A stretch of 64,000 nt of DNA from Parietaria judaica (GCA_954871525.1 OX940868.1:29817056-29881055); one strand, 5' to 3'. Shown: positions 46,477-59,800, numbered from the stretch's first letter. The notes: generated by a model not told the origin, from the letters alone. Made by a program: numbers and translations.

Positions 46477-49400
46477 AGAGGTGTAAATCTTCTGTTCCCG
46501 ATTCCCGGCTCCGGTTACAAAATTGACTCCCGGAACTAAGCCCGAATTTAATCATAGACGCACATGCGTCCCTCCATGATAAGTACGGAATAGGACCTCA
46601 ACATTGTTTGGTGACCGTTAATTACCTATGCATTTATAAGAAAATTGAGAATATGCCGGAGCAAGTAAAATAAACTTAGGTAGTTATGTCGTAAAAAGAA
46701 AAATTACACTTTCTTCCTAAATCCTAAATCCTACTCAACCTCATTTTTTTCACACAACTCTTTCTCTTCATCTTCAATTCTCCCAAACTCTCTCAAGCTC
46801 TCATATTTCCGAATTTACTCTTTTAGCTACTTTATAATTATATAAATACTCTCTATTGTTAGTTTAATATATTGTCGTTAATATGTCGAGTGGCAACAAC
46901 CGTTCTCAAGGACGTCCCGATGTCCGAGGAAAAGGACGGTCCACTATTCCGTCGCCGCGATCGATTAATAGCGGGACGGGTTTTAGTCAACATAATTATA
47001 ATGTCGGAGTTATGAATCAACACAAATGTTCCCGGTTCTTCTAGCCAACCGTTACCAGTTCATGGTCAATATGGTACCGGTGGCGTCGGGCCGAACCAAC
47101 AATTACTAATTTCTCAAGGTCAAGGCAGTATGTTTACTAACTTACTCAATTTTCAAGGTCCAAATATTCCGGAATGGAATAGCCTTAGCAACGAGCAACA
47201 ACAATATGTTTCCCACGACGACGCCGAGGTACGTTTATTTTAATTTTAATTATTTGAATTATTTTAGTTTAATTAATTAATTTAGTTTAATTATTTTAAT
47301 TATTTTAGTTTAATTAATTAATTTTTCACGTCTCTTGAAAGTCTTAGTATGCTCTGTGGTTGCGGTTCCGACTGATTTTCCACACCAGAAACGAATTTCT
47401 TGAGATTTAATAATCATTTAATCATTTAAATTTAATTAAACTTTATATGGTTACTTGATAAGTTAAAAAAATTAAAAAAGGCAATTTGTATGAGTAGTAA
47501 TAATTATAAAGTTCTTATTGGATTATGGTGTCTTAGAAAGATTGGTTTTTAAATAAGGTTTGCTTTGCAATCTCCTCCAAGCTAGCCTGGGAACCTCGGG
47601 GAGTTCTGTCTAGAAAAGCTTGGGCCTAAAGCGAGATCATAGTATCCTTTCCAGTCAATCTGGCCGTGGAACCTCGGGGAGTTTCGTCTAAAAGAGCTTG
47701 ATAATTATTTCCACACATAAGAAATACCATTTTTAATTTTGTTAACTTTTTTATTTAACTATATCAAATTTAATTAAATTAATATGATTAATATTAAAAT
47801 TTAATAAATGTAATTGTAATATTTCTTCATTTTCTTGTAAATTTGTAATATTTTAATTAATATGTTTTTTTAGGAAACGAGGTCGAGGAACCTATCCAAC
47901 GACCCCGATGCCCAGTACGATGATGATGATGATGCGGAGGACCCGAACTACGTTCAAGGCGAGGAGGAGGAAGTTGACGAAGTTCTACCAACGCCGCCAC
48001 CGCCAGCTAGACGTGGACGTGGACGGGCCCAACAACAACCCTTGGTTCCGGGTGAGGGCGGTCGGCCCCCCCATCCGCCGGCGAGGAAGCGAAAGAAATT
48101 AACGGGAGCGGTTTGGCAGAACGACTTCATACCCGACTACAGATACAACTACGAAACCGGCTTGGAAGATAGGTGGGGGATTTGCCGACACTGCAATGCG
48201 GAGTTTAGTGCTCACCCGAAGCACGACGGCAACTGCCGCCTAGAAAACCACGTCAAGAATTGCTTGAAGAAAAAGCGGGCGGAGGAGGTAAGTCGCTTAC
48301 CCGATGATCTTTATAGAATGTATGTTGCTCAGTGGGTTATACGCGATGGTTTGCCTATATCGGCGCCCGAGGGAGAAGGTTTTAACGAATTGATGATGAA
48401 GTGGCGCCGATAAACTATAGGGAAATCTCGTATTATATAAACCACGAGACAATTATCAAATTTTATAACGAGCAAAGGGCCGCTTTACAAGAAATGTTCC
48501 AACACTCTTCTTACAAAGTGTCTTTGACGTCGGATTGTTGGAAAGGCCATGCTAATGATGATTATATTACGGTCGTAGCTCATTTTATCAACGATAATTG
48601 GAAAATGGAAAAGCGTATCATAGGTTTTAGGCCTTTGAGGGTTAGGCACACATCAGTAAACCTAGCCGAGGCGATACTAGAAGTTTTGTCAGATTGGAAC
48701 CTTAAGGATAGGGTAGTTTCCATTACGTTAGATAACGCAAGTGCCCACGCCAATGCCGTAGAAATAATGAAGGAAAGTTTGACCAATTTTAGGGACGATT
48801 GTTTTCATCAAAGGTGTGCGTGTCATATTATAAACTTGATAGTTCAATCCGGCTTAAAAGTTATTTCCGATAGTATCGCCAAAATTAGGAACACGATTTT
48901 GTATGTACGATCATCTACTATGCGTACAGTTTCTTGGGAAGATTATTGCAGGGCTCACGGTTACCAAGTAAGAACGTTTCAACCGGATATGCCGATCCGT
49001 TGGAACTCGACCTACATGATGTTGGATGTTGTCCTACCCTACAAGGAGCTTCTTACAAACTGGATCAACAGCCCAGAACAAGAAGACCGCGAAGACATCA
49101 CTCCGGACGATTGGCTAATCGCCATCAAATTCCAGGCTTTTCTACAACTTTTTAATCAAATTACTATTGATTTATCTCATGTTTACTCACCCACGTCGCA
49201 GAGAGCTTTGCCCGCTATCTTCGATATACTTTGTCATTTTGAAACCGCTAAACGTAATGCTTTATTTACCGATGTACTAACCCCGATGATTGCAAAGTTT
49301 CAGAGTTATTGGAGTCCTGAAAACCTCCCATTTCAGAGTTATTGGATCCGACACTTAAGCTTTCCAGGCTGCAGGAGGTCTTAAATTGCATGCAAGAAAT

Positions 49401-50519
49401 CACGGGGGAGCCCTACATGACGCACAATTACTTCGATGCGGATCAGAAGATGAAGGTTCTTTACCAAGAGTACGAGCAAAAATATAACGACATCGAAGAT
49501 CAAGCGGGAGGAAACGAATCAACAACAACAACAAACTCAAGTAATTTTTTAACTTTATTTCTTAAGATTAATTATTTTTATTTCCTAACATTACTCTAAA
49601 CTGTAATATTTTTGGTTCAATATAGGGCGGACGCGGAGGCGGTGGTTCACAATCACCATACGTGTACAATCACCGTTTATTCTACAACCTTACGGCTATT
49701 GGGCGCGGCAATGCATCGACTTATTCACCGACTTCACAAGGAAGTGGCGCTTCGGGATCTCGAGTTCTTGGTCGACGTCAACGACGACACAATATCAACG
49801 AGTACGCCCGATTCTGCAACCTTCCTCCGACACCGTGCCCAAACGAAGGCCTCGACATTCTTCAATGGTGGCACGCAAATCGATCGGGGTATCCGGTCTT
49901 ATCCTTGTTGGCTCGTGACATTCTCACCATCCCGGTCTCAACGGTATCATCGGAGGCGGCATTCTCAATGGCCGGCAGGATGTTAGAGCCTCGCCGCAAG
50001 TCTATAAAATCATTGATGGTCGAGATCCTTATGCTTTCGAGAGATTGGATTATGGCCAAGAAACGACAACAAGAAAACGATATGTACGACCGAGAATTGG
50101 CGAATTACGTTTCACAGATTCAAATGTAATTCGTTTTCAATTGTTCGTTTTCTTATTGTACTTTGAATTTGTAACTTCGTTTGCCGTTGTAGTTGTACTT
50201 TCCCGTATCCTACCTTCGAGTTTGTTGAATAAAAACACATATTTACTTTCTTTTGTTTTGTTGTTGTATGTTTTATTTATCTCATAATTATTTTTTAAAT
50301 ATTTCAAACACTTAAAATAATTTTAAAATTTTATTTTTTTCAAAACCGAACTTAAGTACCAAATGTTTAGATTTAACAAAGTAAACGAAACGAGGGACTA
50401 AACAATAAATAACAATAAATAACACAATTTAAAATTAAAAAAAATACAAAACCCGGAACCGGATATATCCGGGATTTTTTTTTCCCGGACCCGGATATAT
50501 CCGGGTCCGGGTTTTACTA
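46477..50519 (+). mobile_element. Decayed hAT transposon, approximate extent
   Basis: The left limit is suggested by TAGAGGTGTAAATC at 46477, followed by CCCGATTCCCGGCTCCGG-type subterminal words. The right limit is suggested by complementary CCGGATATATCCGGG and GGGTCCGGGTTTTAC words at 50455-50519, where the expected ACCTCTA end appears lost. No 8-bp target duplication was found. The transposase remnant lies between. Confidence 0.45.
46883..50129 (+). pseudogene. hAT transposase with BED finger, broken by frameshifts
   Basis: The pieces, in order, are a glutamine/glycine-rich first exon (46883-47228), an intron of 645 bp, and an acidic stretch leading to a BED-type zinc finger (CRHCNAEF .. 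NCRLENHVKNC, about 48180-48270). The RNase-H-like catalytic region follows (SLTSDCWKG, SITLDNASAHANAV, RWNSTYMM; 48405-49310). A possible second intron is at 49541-49625, and last comes the hAT dimerisation block (LARDILTIPVSTVSSEAAFSMAGRML, 49900-49990). The frame changes inside exon 1 (near 47020), near 48400, near 49330 and near 49505. Near 49330 a 15-bp word TTTCAGAGTTATTGG is duplicated and some sequence seems lost. The family is the Ac/Tam3-like, ricesleeper-type plant hAT. It is not expected to make an active protein. Confidence 0.88.
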
Positions 50520-51142
50520 AAAAAAAAAAAATCCGATCGGTAGGCAAAAAGCCCTTCATTTTGGGGACTATTTATAAGCAAAAAACACATCTCAAAGCAG
50601 GCGAGTCTTCTTGCCGCGGCTGCAGCCAACCTGAGTTCTTCCGTCATGGAAGGATCTTAACCGTTGCATTATGCAGGAGAACTTTAAAGATACATATTTT
50701 GGAGTATCTAATCGATGTTACACATTCTAGAGTTTGCATAGCGTTATATAGATCCGATAAAATAGACATACCGACAGATATATATATTTCTTCTGAAACC
50801 ATTATATTATATAAATATATAGTCACGAGTTTATCTTCTAGAGATCGAGTTCCAGCTACGTATAACTGACTATACTTAAAACTTACTCCACTTTATTTAG
50901 ATGAAATAAAACTGATACGCCATGGAATTCCATCAAGATATCCAAATCATTTTGTTCGGTTAATTTTTTTCAAATTTCATTTATAAGTCCAAATTAGGAA
51001 AATGTGTTTGATTTTTTAATTAAAAAATTATATTTTTCAGCTTTGAAATTTAGATAGAAAATAGAATTCAAATAAAAAGTATTTTCTATATATTTTCGTT
51101 AATAATAGCACTGAAAGTTTCGTTTGTTATTTTTTTGAATTA
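50520..51142. other. Short AT-rich spacer
   Basis: No gene or defined repeat. The open frame at 50561-50869 lacks recognisable motifs. Confidence 0.45.
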
Positions 51143-51947
51143 TTACGGACAAAATTACCCAAGCTGTTTGGAAATAGGGCGGCACAGAGTTAACTTTAAA
51201 AAACTAAGGCAAAAGTACCTAAATTTACTTTTTGGTGAATCTGTATACCTCATTCACGTTTTTGTTATACTATTTCCGTCAATGGTGATGTCAACAACGT
51301 AAATCGCAACGTAAATCGCAATCGAAGAAATGAACTAGGAATTCGAGGGACAAAATGAGAAGAAACATAATAATTTGCGTTGTTGTTGTTCAAAGAATTT
51401 GAGTTTACATACAAGTTTATTTTGATAGGGAAACTTAACAAAATAACCCTCAATACAACACAAATTCTATCACTAACCCCCAAGTATTCATAATTCTCAA
51501 AACAACCTTTTCGAATTTCATGTACCGAAATACCTCTCAAAATGGACATATCACATTCTAAAAAATGGACATATCGAGTCCTGAAAAATGGACATATTGC
51601 GTCTTGAAAAATGGACAAGTTAGTTGTATTTTGGTACATGAAATTTGAAAAAGTTATTTTGAGAATAATGAACACTCGAGGGTTAGTAATAGAATTTGTG
51701 TTGTATTGATGGTTATTTTATGAAGTTTTCCTTTTGATATTCGTTGGTTTTATCGTGTGAAATTATTTGTTTCATCTGTGTTGACGTCATCACTAACAGA
51801 AACAGTAAAAAAAAATAACAAAAAAAAATGAATGAGGCCTACCGATTTTCACCAAAAAAAAGATAAACTTAAATATTTTTGCCACCGTTTTTTAACTTGG
51901 TTCTATGCCGCCTTATTTTTGAACAATTTAAGTATTTTTGCCCGTAA
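51143..51947. mobile_element. MITE with about 120-bp inverted ends, split by a second MITE
   Basis: The left end TTACGGACAAAATTACCCAA and the complement of the right end TTACGGGCAAAAATACTTAA are diverged inverted repeats. The similarity continues through the GGCGGCA, AAACTAAGGCAAAAGTACC and CCTCATTCA modules. It is interrupted by the element at 51428-51731. No clear target duplication was read at the outer ends. Confidence 0.65.
51428..51731. mobile_element. Nested foldback MITE, 304 bp
   Basis: The ends GGGAAACTTAACAAAATAAC and the complement of GGTTATTTTATGAAGTTTTCC are inverted, and the arms extend over about 110 bp each. A perfect 8-bp target duplication TTTTGATA lies at 51420-51427 and 51732-51739. 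The centre carries three to four tandem units of about 24 bp built on AAAAATGGACATAT. It sits inside the larger MITE 51143-51947. Confidence 0.85.
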
Positions 51948-54900
51948 CAATCCTTTTTCTTCTTATTTTTTTTTTTTTTTGAAAGAAGTATTGCTCACAT
52001 ATCTACAACATTGCTCAAAGTTCTCTTTTTGCTTCATTCGTTATAACTCTCCCATTTTCTCCCTGTGTTGGAGAAACAAGATAACATGGTTATGGCATGC
52101 ATGTTTCATCTTACGGGATTTAATAAAAGAACATACTATAATTTGTTTACTCTATGGACTATGGGTGAAGATACCGGTAGAAAAAATTGATCCAAAAAGC
52201 ACAACGTCACGAGCCTCATATTATATAGTAAAACTTATCATATCACAGGACTTCTCCTTCACTATATAAATCAATTCAGTATTAATATATATCATTTCAT
52301 TATTACATATACATAGGCTTAATAAGTTAATATAATATTATAAAAATTAGCAATTAACTATGATAATTTATTATTATTATTATGTTTATATAAATTTTAA
52401 AATGAAAACTGTAATCACAAAATTTAGATGTCTTTGTTTGATGGTCTATAAATCTTGTAGTATTGTTTGTTCTGATAATTTGACGTCGTTCGTGTGCAAG
52501 TGGTAAATGGTCGTCGTTTTACATGGTACCCCACGCGTTTTGGTTCGATACTTACAGCTTTGGAATCGATTTGGACTCTCACACTTTTGTATTTGTTCAC
52601 ATATTCATAAGTTGTTATCTTAAAGTTACACACTTTGTTTGTCATACTATCAAACAAATGTCACATGTGGTACGCGAGAAAAATAGACTATTTCGTACTC
52701 ATGTTCCTTAAAACATGCCACTTGTTATTGCTTCACCGATGGCAACAGGAAAGGTATCCAATGAATTTTCATTCTATTCAACTGCGTTTCTGTGAATAAT
52801 ATTTAGTCAGAAAATTAATAACTCAAAACACGTCGAAATAACGAAAAATATCAAGATTTCTCTATATTATTATTATTATTATTCCTTTCCATACATATCT
52901 CGATCATAAAAAACAAATCATGAAAATATCAAGATTGATAGTACTAGCGTGTATTACTCTTTGCCATTAATTTTTATTACCTTTATGAGTGACCCTGGCA
53001 ATTTCATTGATCATCGTATATTAGTCATAAAAAATTGTACGAAATGCTCAATGAGAGTGAAAGGGCATTTTAAAAAAAAGATTTGACACAAAATGGGCAT
53101 TTGTTCATTAGTAGAGTAAGCGGTTCGGATGAGAAACCGATAGTGTGTTGATAATCTCGTGTGATTAACAAAATTACATACTGTTATGGAATTTATAAAT
53201 GTTGTTGTTGATGATTTTGTGAGCAGCTCTAACCCAATACAGGTGTCCTCAACCAAACAGTCACTGTCTATTCAAGACTATGATTCTGAGTCGGAACTTC
53301 CTTCTCTGATTCTTGATGCTTCAACTCCTACTCAATATTCAGCATCAGACTTTGTCACCGAAGTTGTTCTAACAAGTGCACCATTATGCTCTGATATCAA
53401 TTGAAATCGGATACTAACGATGTTGGGAACAATGTCACGACAAGCATATCAACACACAGTAAAATCGCCAAGAATACCAAACACGCGCATAAAGTAAAGA
53501 GACAAGTGAACATGCGATATCTGGTAACGCAGTTCGCGAACCCCATGTGGGAACCATGTGGGGGCACTAACCCAGATACTTTATTCCATTGAAAAACATT
53601 AAAAAATGTTACATGGTTATACAGGATACTTATATGAGTTTCACAAGGGAATAGACAACTCCCCCGCAAGACCAGTCGCAACTGGTGATTCAACTCCAGG
53701 GAAAAAGCGAGCACTCGTCTATCGGAAACGACCATGGGTGCTTTAACCGTCGAACAGTCGGTCGTCATTCCTTGAATGAGATCGCAAGACCCTCCAGCTT
53801 CCTTTGAGCGGATTTTTACATTTTCACGTGCTAGTTGATAACCACAACCAGCAAAGGTTAAATAGCCGGTCAAGGTGGCTGCCAAATAAGGCAATAAAGG
53901 CTACACAAACTTGGGTGATTGAAGGGATGATTGGAAATCTTCAATCACAATTATTCAAAGGGTTGATGCTACAAACCACTCATTGATTATGCATATACAT
54001 GATAAAGCTCGTGGTGATGACTCAAGATCTTGGACATTAACTCTGATGAAGATCCTGATCATTAACTATGTTGTTGCTTTGACACTTGTTCTAACAAATC
54101 CTGTGACAACCTTATCTAGTCCGAATTTGGCAATCAAATCTCCAGCAATAAATAATTTCTATGAATGACGAAAATCACCCAACAACTATGATATCTCGTC
54201 CAGCTGTGTATCTTGATTTTATTCTGATTGACTTGATCTTCTTGATGATTGAGCCACATTTTTTGCACGCGCCATATATGATACATGAAAATTCTTCCAC
54301 ACCACTTGTGTTACACATAATGACAAAACTGAATACAAACTGCGGAATACAATGGAGTGTTCTTACAGTTTCCTCTCGATTTAACATTTCTTATTGAAAA
54401 TGTAAAAAATGATGATTGTTCTCTTTTTAAATTAATTAAATTTATTAATATTATTGTACAAAAATATAGCATATTATACGTATTAGAGATAGAGAATTAA
54501 TAAAGAAAGAAAAAAAGCAAAGTGGTATAATATTTTCTAAATCCAGAGGTAAAACAGATAAAAGAATTAATAATTAAATAAGATCAAATGATATATTTTA
54601 AGAAAAAAATTGATATAAAATAAAACTTAAGAGATTGGGACAGAAGAATAAATTCAAAGAATATTAGTTATATTTACTTACTCTAGTCTTAATCCAGAAG
54701 TTTTGTTATTGGATAGCATTGATAGGATAGAGTATTAATGAAATATAATATTTATAATTATTCATCAAGGATATTATTGTAATTTGCAAAATGTGAAAGT
54801 AAGAATTCTATGCTATTATTTCTCAATACCTAATTGATAAAATAAGATCTCATTTGCACGTTTTGACTTGGTGATGATACGAACTACAAAGTCTTGGATT

Positions 54901-54949
54901 GTAATGTCGGCAAAACACAAAAAGACAAGGCTCAAACAACTTCGAATGG

Positions 54950-55023
<74 letters not shown>

Positions 55024-55048
55024 CATTACTTGTTGAACAATTCATCTT
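51948..55048. other. Intergenic with a possible retroelement fragment
   Basis: About 53400-53960 is less AT-rich than its surroundings. On the minus strand it reads as a 165-codon open frame with no family signature and ends in AATAAAG-like and LTR-like sequence. The flanking + frames (53186-53404 and 53983-54397) also lack recognised domains. This could be an eroded LTR or a dead retroelement tail, but I see no PBS, gag or pol motif. A TA run is at 54953-55017. Otherwise nothing seen. Confidence 0.35.
54953..55017. repeat. Long TA dinucleotide run
   Basis: About 32 uninterrupted TA units, directly left of the Mutator-like element at 55049. It gives spurious open frames encoding alternating tyrosine and isoleucine. 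Confidence 0.95.
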
Positions 55049-56882
55049 TGGAAAATGGTTGCAAAAATACTCAACCTTTGGTCAAACTGCCTCCCACATA
55101 CCTAACTTTTAAAACTGGCGGCAAAAATACCCAACCTGCGTTGACCGTGACTTTGCCATGAAAACGTTAATTTTTTCGTTAAAATTCGTCATGTGGCCGT
55201 TAGCGGCAAAAATACCCAACTTTTTAAAAAAAAATAATTTTTAATTTTTTTAATTTATGTTTTTCTTTTTCTTTTATTGATTAGTGATAATTACTTGAAT
55301 TCCAAATACAGTAGAACCTCTATAAATTAATACTCGATAAATTAATAGTCGCTTAAATAATATTTTTGTCCGGTCCCGACTACACTAACGTAGTTCAATT
55401 TTTACCTCGACAAATTAATAAAGTCGATAATATAATAAATTTCTCTAGTCTCAACCTTATTAATTTATAGAGGTTCAACTATACATGAAATAACACAAAA
55501 GTTAGTCAAAACATCTATTAATTTCTTAATGTGCTTGTTTGTATAAGCTACATTTGGTGATAAAAATCTTATTATTATGAGAAATTTTAAACATAATGTT
55601 ACGGGTATTTTAAGTAATTGAACAGGGTTTTGAGAATAAGTATCTGGAATTCTGGTTATTAGGATTTCCGGGTATTCGGATTTCTGGATATTCGGATTTC
55701 GAGATCCGGATACGGGTAGTGATTTTTGGATACCCGGAAAACCGGATCCGGATACGGGTAGCTCAAAAAATCTGGATAACCGCTCCAATTACAGCCCTAA
55801 TTACCCTTTTCATTGGTAATTGACCGTTTTAGATCGAATTAATACAGTCAATTATTGTCTCTGTATTGAAAAAAAATGGCTTAAGAATATATGCCAGTAA
55901 AAAAAATATTATCAATAATCAATAGGCTTGAATAGTAATAATTGGCTAAAAGACCTCCCTTGGGAACCCATTAAAATGCATACCCTTAAATACCCCTGGT
56001 AAGAAATATGAATAGTGTCGAAGGAAGCTATGAAACACACTGAAAACCCACTTATGGTCATTCTCCATAAAAACCCCTATCGAAGGCCGATCCAACGCCG
56101 CAAACCGCGTCCTCATCGGACGCGTGGTGGCTCGTGTGGGACCTGTGGAGCCGCCCGAGGTGCTCCCGGCCCACTTTAAAGGTTCCGGGAGCGTTCCGAG
56201 ACCATTTCTTGCAAACTTTATGACTTTTGATAATATTTTTTTTACTGGCATATATTCTTAAGCCGTTTTTTTTTCAATACATAGACAATAATTGACTGTA
56301 TTAATTCGATCTAAAATGGTCAATTACCAATGAAAATGGTAATTAGAGATATAACCGGAGCGGTTATCCGGTTTTTTTCAATTACCCGTATCCGGATTCG
56401 GTTTTTCGGGTATCCAAAAATCACTACCCGTATCCGGATTCAAAAATTCGGATACCCAAAAATCCAAATACTTATTTTCAAAACCCTGTTCAATTACTTA
56501 AAACATATGTAACATTATTTTTAAAATTTCTCATCATAATAAGATTTTTATCACCAAATGTAGCTTATACAAGCACATTAAGAAATCAATAGATGTTTTG
56601 ACTAACTTTTGTGTTATTCCATGTATTTGGAATTCAAGTAATTATTACTAATCAAACAAAAGAAAAAATAAATAATTTTTTTTAAAAATTAATTAATTTT
56701 TTTAAAAAAGGTTGGGTATTTTTGCCGCTAACGGCCACATGAGGGATGTTAGCGGAAAAATTAACGTTTTCATGCCAAATTCGCGGTCAACGCAGGTTGG
56801 GTATTTTTGCCGCCAGTTTTAAAGGTTGGGTACCCAAGAGACAGTTTGACCAAAGGTTGAGTATTTTTGCCGTAATTTTCCC
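55049..56882. mobile_element. Second Mutator-like foldback element, 1.8 kb
   Basis: The termini and arms match the element at 14239-15739: GCAAAAATACTCAACC, CCCAACCTGCGTTGACC and GTGGCCGTTAGCGGC on the left, with complements on the right ending GTAATTTTCCC. The central GC-rich core (about 56080-56215) is in the opposite orientation to that of the first copy. Here both inner arms carry the CCGGATACGGGTAG words (55640-55765 and 56375-56460), so the foldback is about 600-800 bp per arm. The left terminus is degraded and no 9-bp target duplication was found. It carries a pogo-type MITE at 55309-55481. Confidence 0.83.
55309..55481. mobile_element. Emigrant-like MITE nested in the Mutator-like element
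   Basis: The ends CAGTAGAACCTCTATAAATT and the complement TAGTTGAACCTCTATAAATT are inverted. TA is duplicated at 55307-55308 and 55482-55483. Removing it restores the host sequence seen intact in the other copy (AATACATG), which proves the insertion point. Length 173 bp. Confidence 0.93.
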
Positions 56883-59800
56883 TAATATATATTCGGCCCT
56901 TGACTATATAATATGTTAGTCTTCTCCATTTTTTTTTTTGGGTTTTTGTTTTCTCACTAATTCATGTTTTGTTATATATATAATCTATGACAATAAAATT
57001 ATTTATCTTTCTTTTTTTTTTTTTTTGAAAATGGATATTAACAATAATAATATCTAACAAAATTTTACAAATACTAATGCATATTTTAAAAGATAAAATA
57101 AAATATTCAATACAATTTTTACAAATTTAATGAGAGCATATTCCAGATTTTATTATAAAGAATTAAGTACTCAATTTTTTAAAATTAAGGGGGCTATATT
57201 CTCATACTTATTTTCTTCACAATCCGATCTGAACTAGGTTTTTTTTTTCAATTCAACTTAAAAATTTATTCAAAAAATATTAAATAAGCAAAAAAAAAAA
57301 AAAAGTTGCCCTGAGTTTGTGTAAAATAACTTAACTGCAACAAACATGCGAAATGACGAATTTCTGATGCTATAAATTGAAAAATTGTGGGCCCATGTAC
57401 GTGGAGGCCACATGGAACATACATCGAAATCCGTCATTTTACAATAAAATTATAACGGTTCGTTTATCTCCGAAAGTTGTATATATATAAGGACTTAACT
57501 ATAACCAATACGAGAAAGAGAAAACGTGGAGATTGGAAGTCACATAAGACAATTATAATGCGAGAGAATTATCTGAAAGATGAATACATATACATACGAA
57601 AGAGATTCTTACGAAAGCTACGGGGAATAACTGATACATTCTAATATAATTCATCTATGGTGTATTGATATTTACATAAGTATATGATATATATTAGTAA
57701 TAAACATCGTTTGTAAAATCAGTAACTAAAAAAAAATCCAAGAGTCGTGCACGAATGATCCGTAGGTATTTTCACCCAATGATTATTTTATATTTTATTA
57801 ATCATAGACTAATAATTTTTTTTATAAAAAAAATGTGTATTTCTATGAGTTATTTATTTCTATGAGTTATGTGTTGTCTGTTAAAGGCAGGGCATCGCTA
57901 TTTCTATCATCCTAACTCACGTTGATAACAATAATTATTTATTCTTTGTTTTTCTAGTAATAATTAGAATAAAATGCAAAATAAAGAGGAAGGAAATCAG
58001 GTAGTTAATGCTTTGGTTAATTCTGGTGCGTAAAATTATGGGACATCATTGGTGACCTTCACATCTAAATTTTACTTCATCTTTTGGTAAACGCCGACGT
58101 GTGTTTAAGAGATAACTAAAAGTTTAGCTACTTCTCCTATCTTTTAGTTCTCCTATCTTTTGGTTTATTATATTATTTAGAATCTTATTTTTTTCTTTGT
58201 GTTTCTTAAGCGTCAACTTAGGTGGGATTCGAGTTCACTTAACAAGACTTTAGACATTTATCCTTAAAAAAATGCAAAATAAAGAAATAGCAAATTTATA
58301 AGCTGTCTCAAACTTTTAGTTTCAACTTCCAAGTGATCACATGTGTGCACTGTGCAGGTTCGCCGACATATTGAGATTTACATGTCCCTTTAAATATATT
58401 ATATGTATCGACCCACGTTTATTTTTTACACCATTAGAAAATTCTTGTGGTGGTGTAGCAATTTCGGTGCGGTATTTTATTTATAAAAATATTGAATGTT
58501 ATATTTTTTTGATGGTAATTATAATATAATTATGTAACTATATATTTAAAAGTATAAATTCGTAACTATAAATACGAATATGAGATTATAAAAATAAAAC
58601 TGTAACTAGTGATAATATCGGTTTAATTTAGTTCCCAATGATTGATTTGTTAAAAATTGATCCATATATAATTTGCTACAATTAAGAAAAATTAGTGGAC
58701 TACAATTAAATTTAAGGATGACTAGTTGAATTTTCAGCATTAATATTTAATTATTAATCATTAATTAGTTAATATCCAGCGAATAATTATAGTCATTAAA
58801 CGAGATTATGTTTGGTTCGATAAGCGGAGCCACGTACACACTGATGTGTGTACGGATTGAGCCTTAATTTTTTTTGGATAAAATTCAAAATACTCATTGG
58901 TTACAGTCTTTTTAGATAATACTATTAGGTGTACTATAAAATTTAATTTTACAAAACAAAATAATCAAATCTTAGAAAACAAACACCATTAAATTTTACT
59001 CATTAAGATTCAGATGTCACATCTTATTATTAACATCTCCATTTAGAATCAGATGTCTTAACATGTGTAGTTTTAAATTTTAGATAAACTTCAGCAATTT
59101 TTTAATAAGGTTTCTATGAAATGTTTACTCTGCAAAGGACTGGACCTGATGTTTCTTAATAGTTGATTGGGTTGGTCACTTGGTCCAACCAATTTCGCAC
59201 GTTTTAATTATACACTGTCCTGAGCTGACAAACGTACAGTTGCTAAATAATACTAAATGCGTTTTTTCAGATGATAATGATTATTAAATACGTTAAAACG
59301 TCTATAATTACGTTTTTTATTCAGAAATTTCACTGTCGTGTTAGAATTAGATTATGAGGTTGAATAACTATAACCAATTTGATTTATGTTTTTATGTGTT
59401 AAATGCAGATACAAACAGAAATAAATAAGAAATTAATGCTATCTAGTAGATTATTTAATGAAATTCTCTTTTTTGTTATGTTTTTTTTTTGGTTAAGAGT
59501 TGTGTGCTTATGCAGTATATTATTTTCTGTACATTTTTTTACTTTGTATTTTTATTAAAGTTATTTGAAATACCATTAAAAGATCAAATATAGATAAAAT
59601 AAAAAAAAATAAAGTTAAAGACTGCATAATGGTCAAATTATAAAATTAAAAGCTGCATAAGAACAAAAATAAAGTATATAGATTATACAGAGATAAAAAA
59701 AAATAGTGAGCAAAAGTTTTTCATATAATGTATTCTAAATCTTTCCTAAAATCAAATTTTTAAGTTGAACAAAAAATTAGCATTCTATATATGAGATACA

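Noticed and set aside
54868..55161. Open frames with long tyrosine-isoleucine repeats (also near 40486 and 16186)
   Set aside because: They are translations of TA microsatellites.
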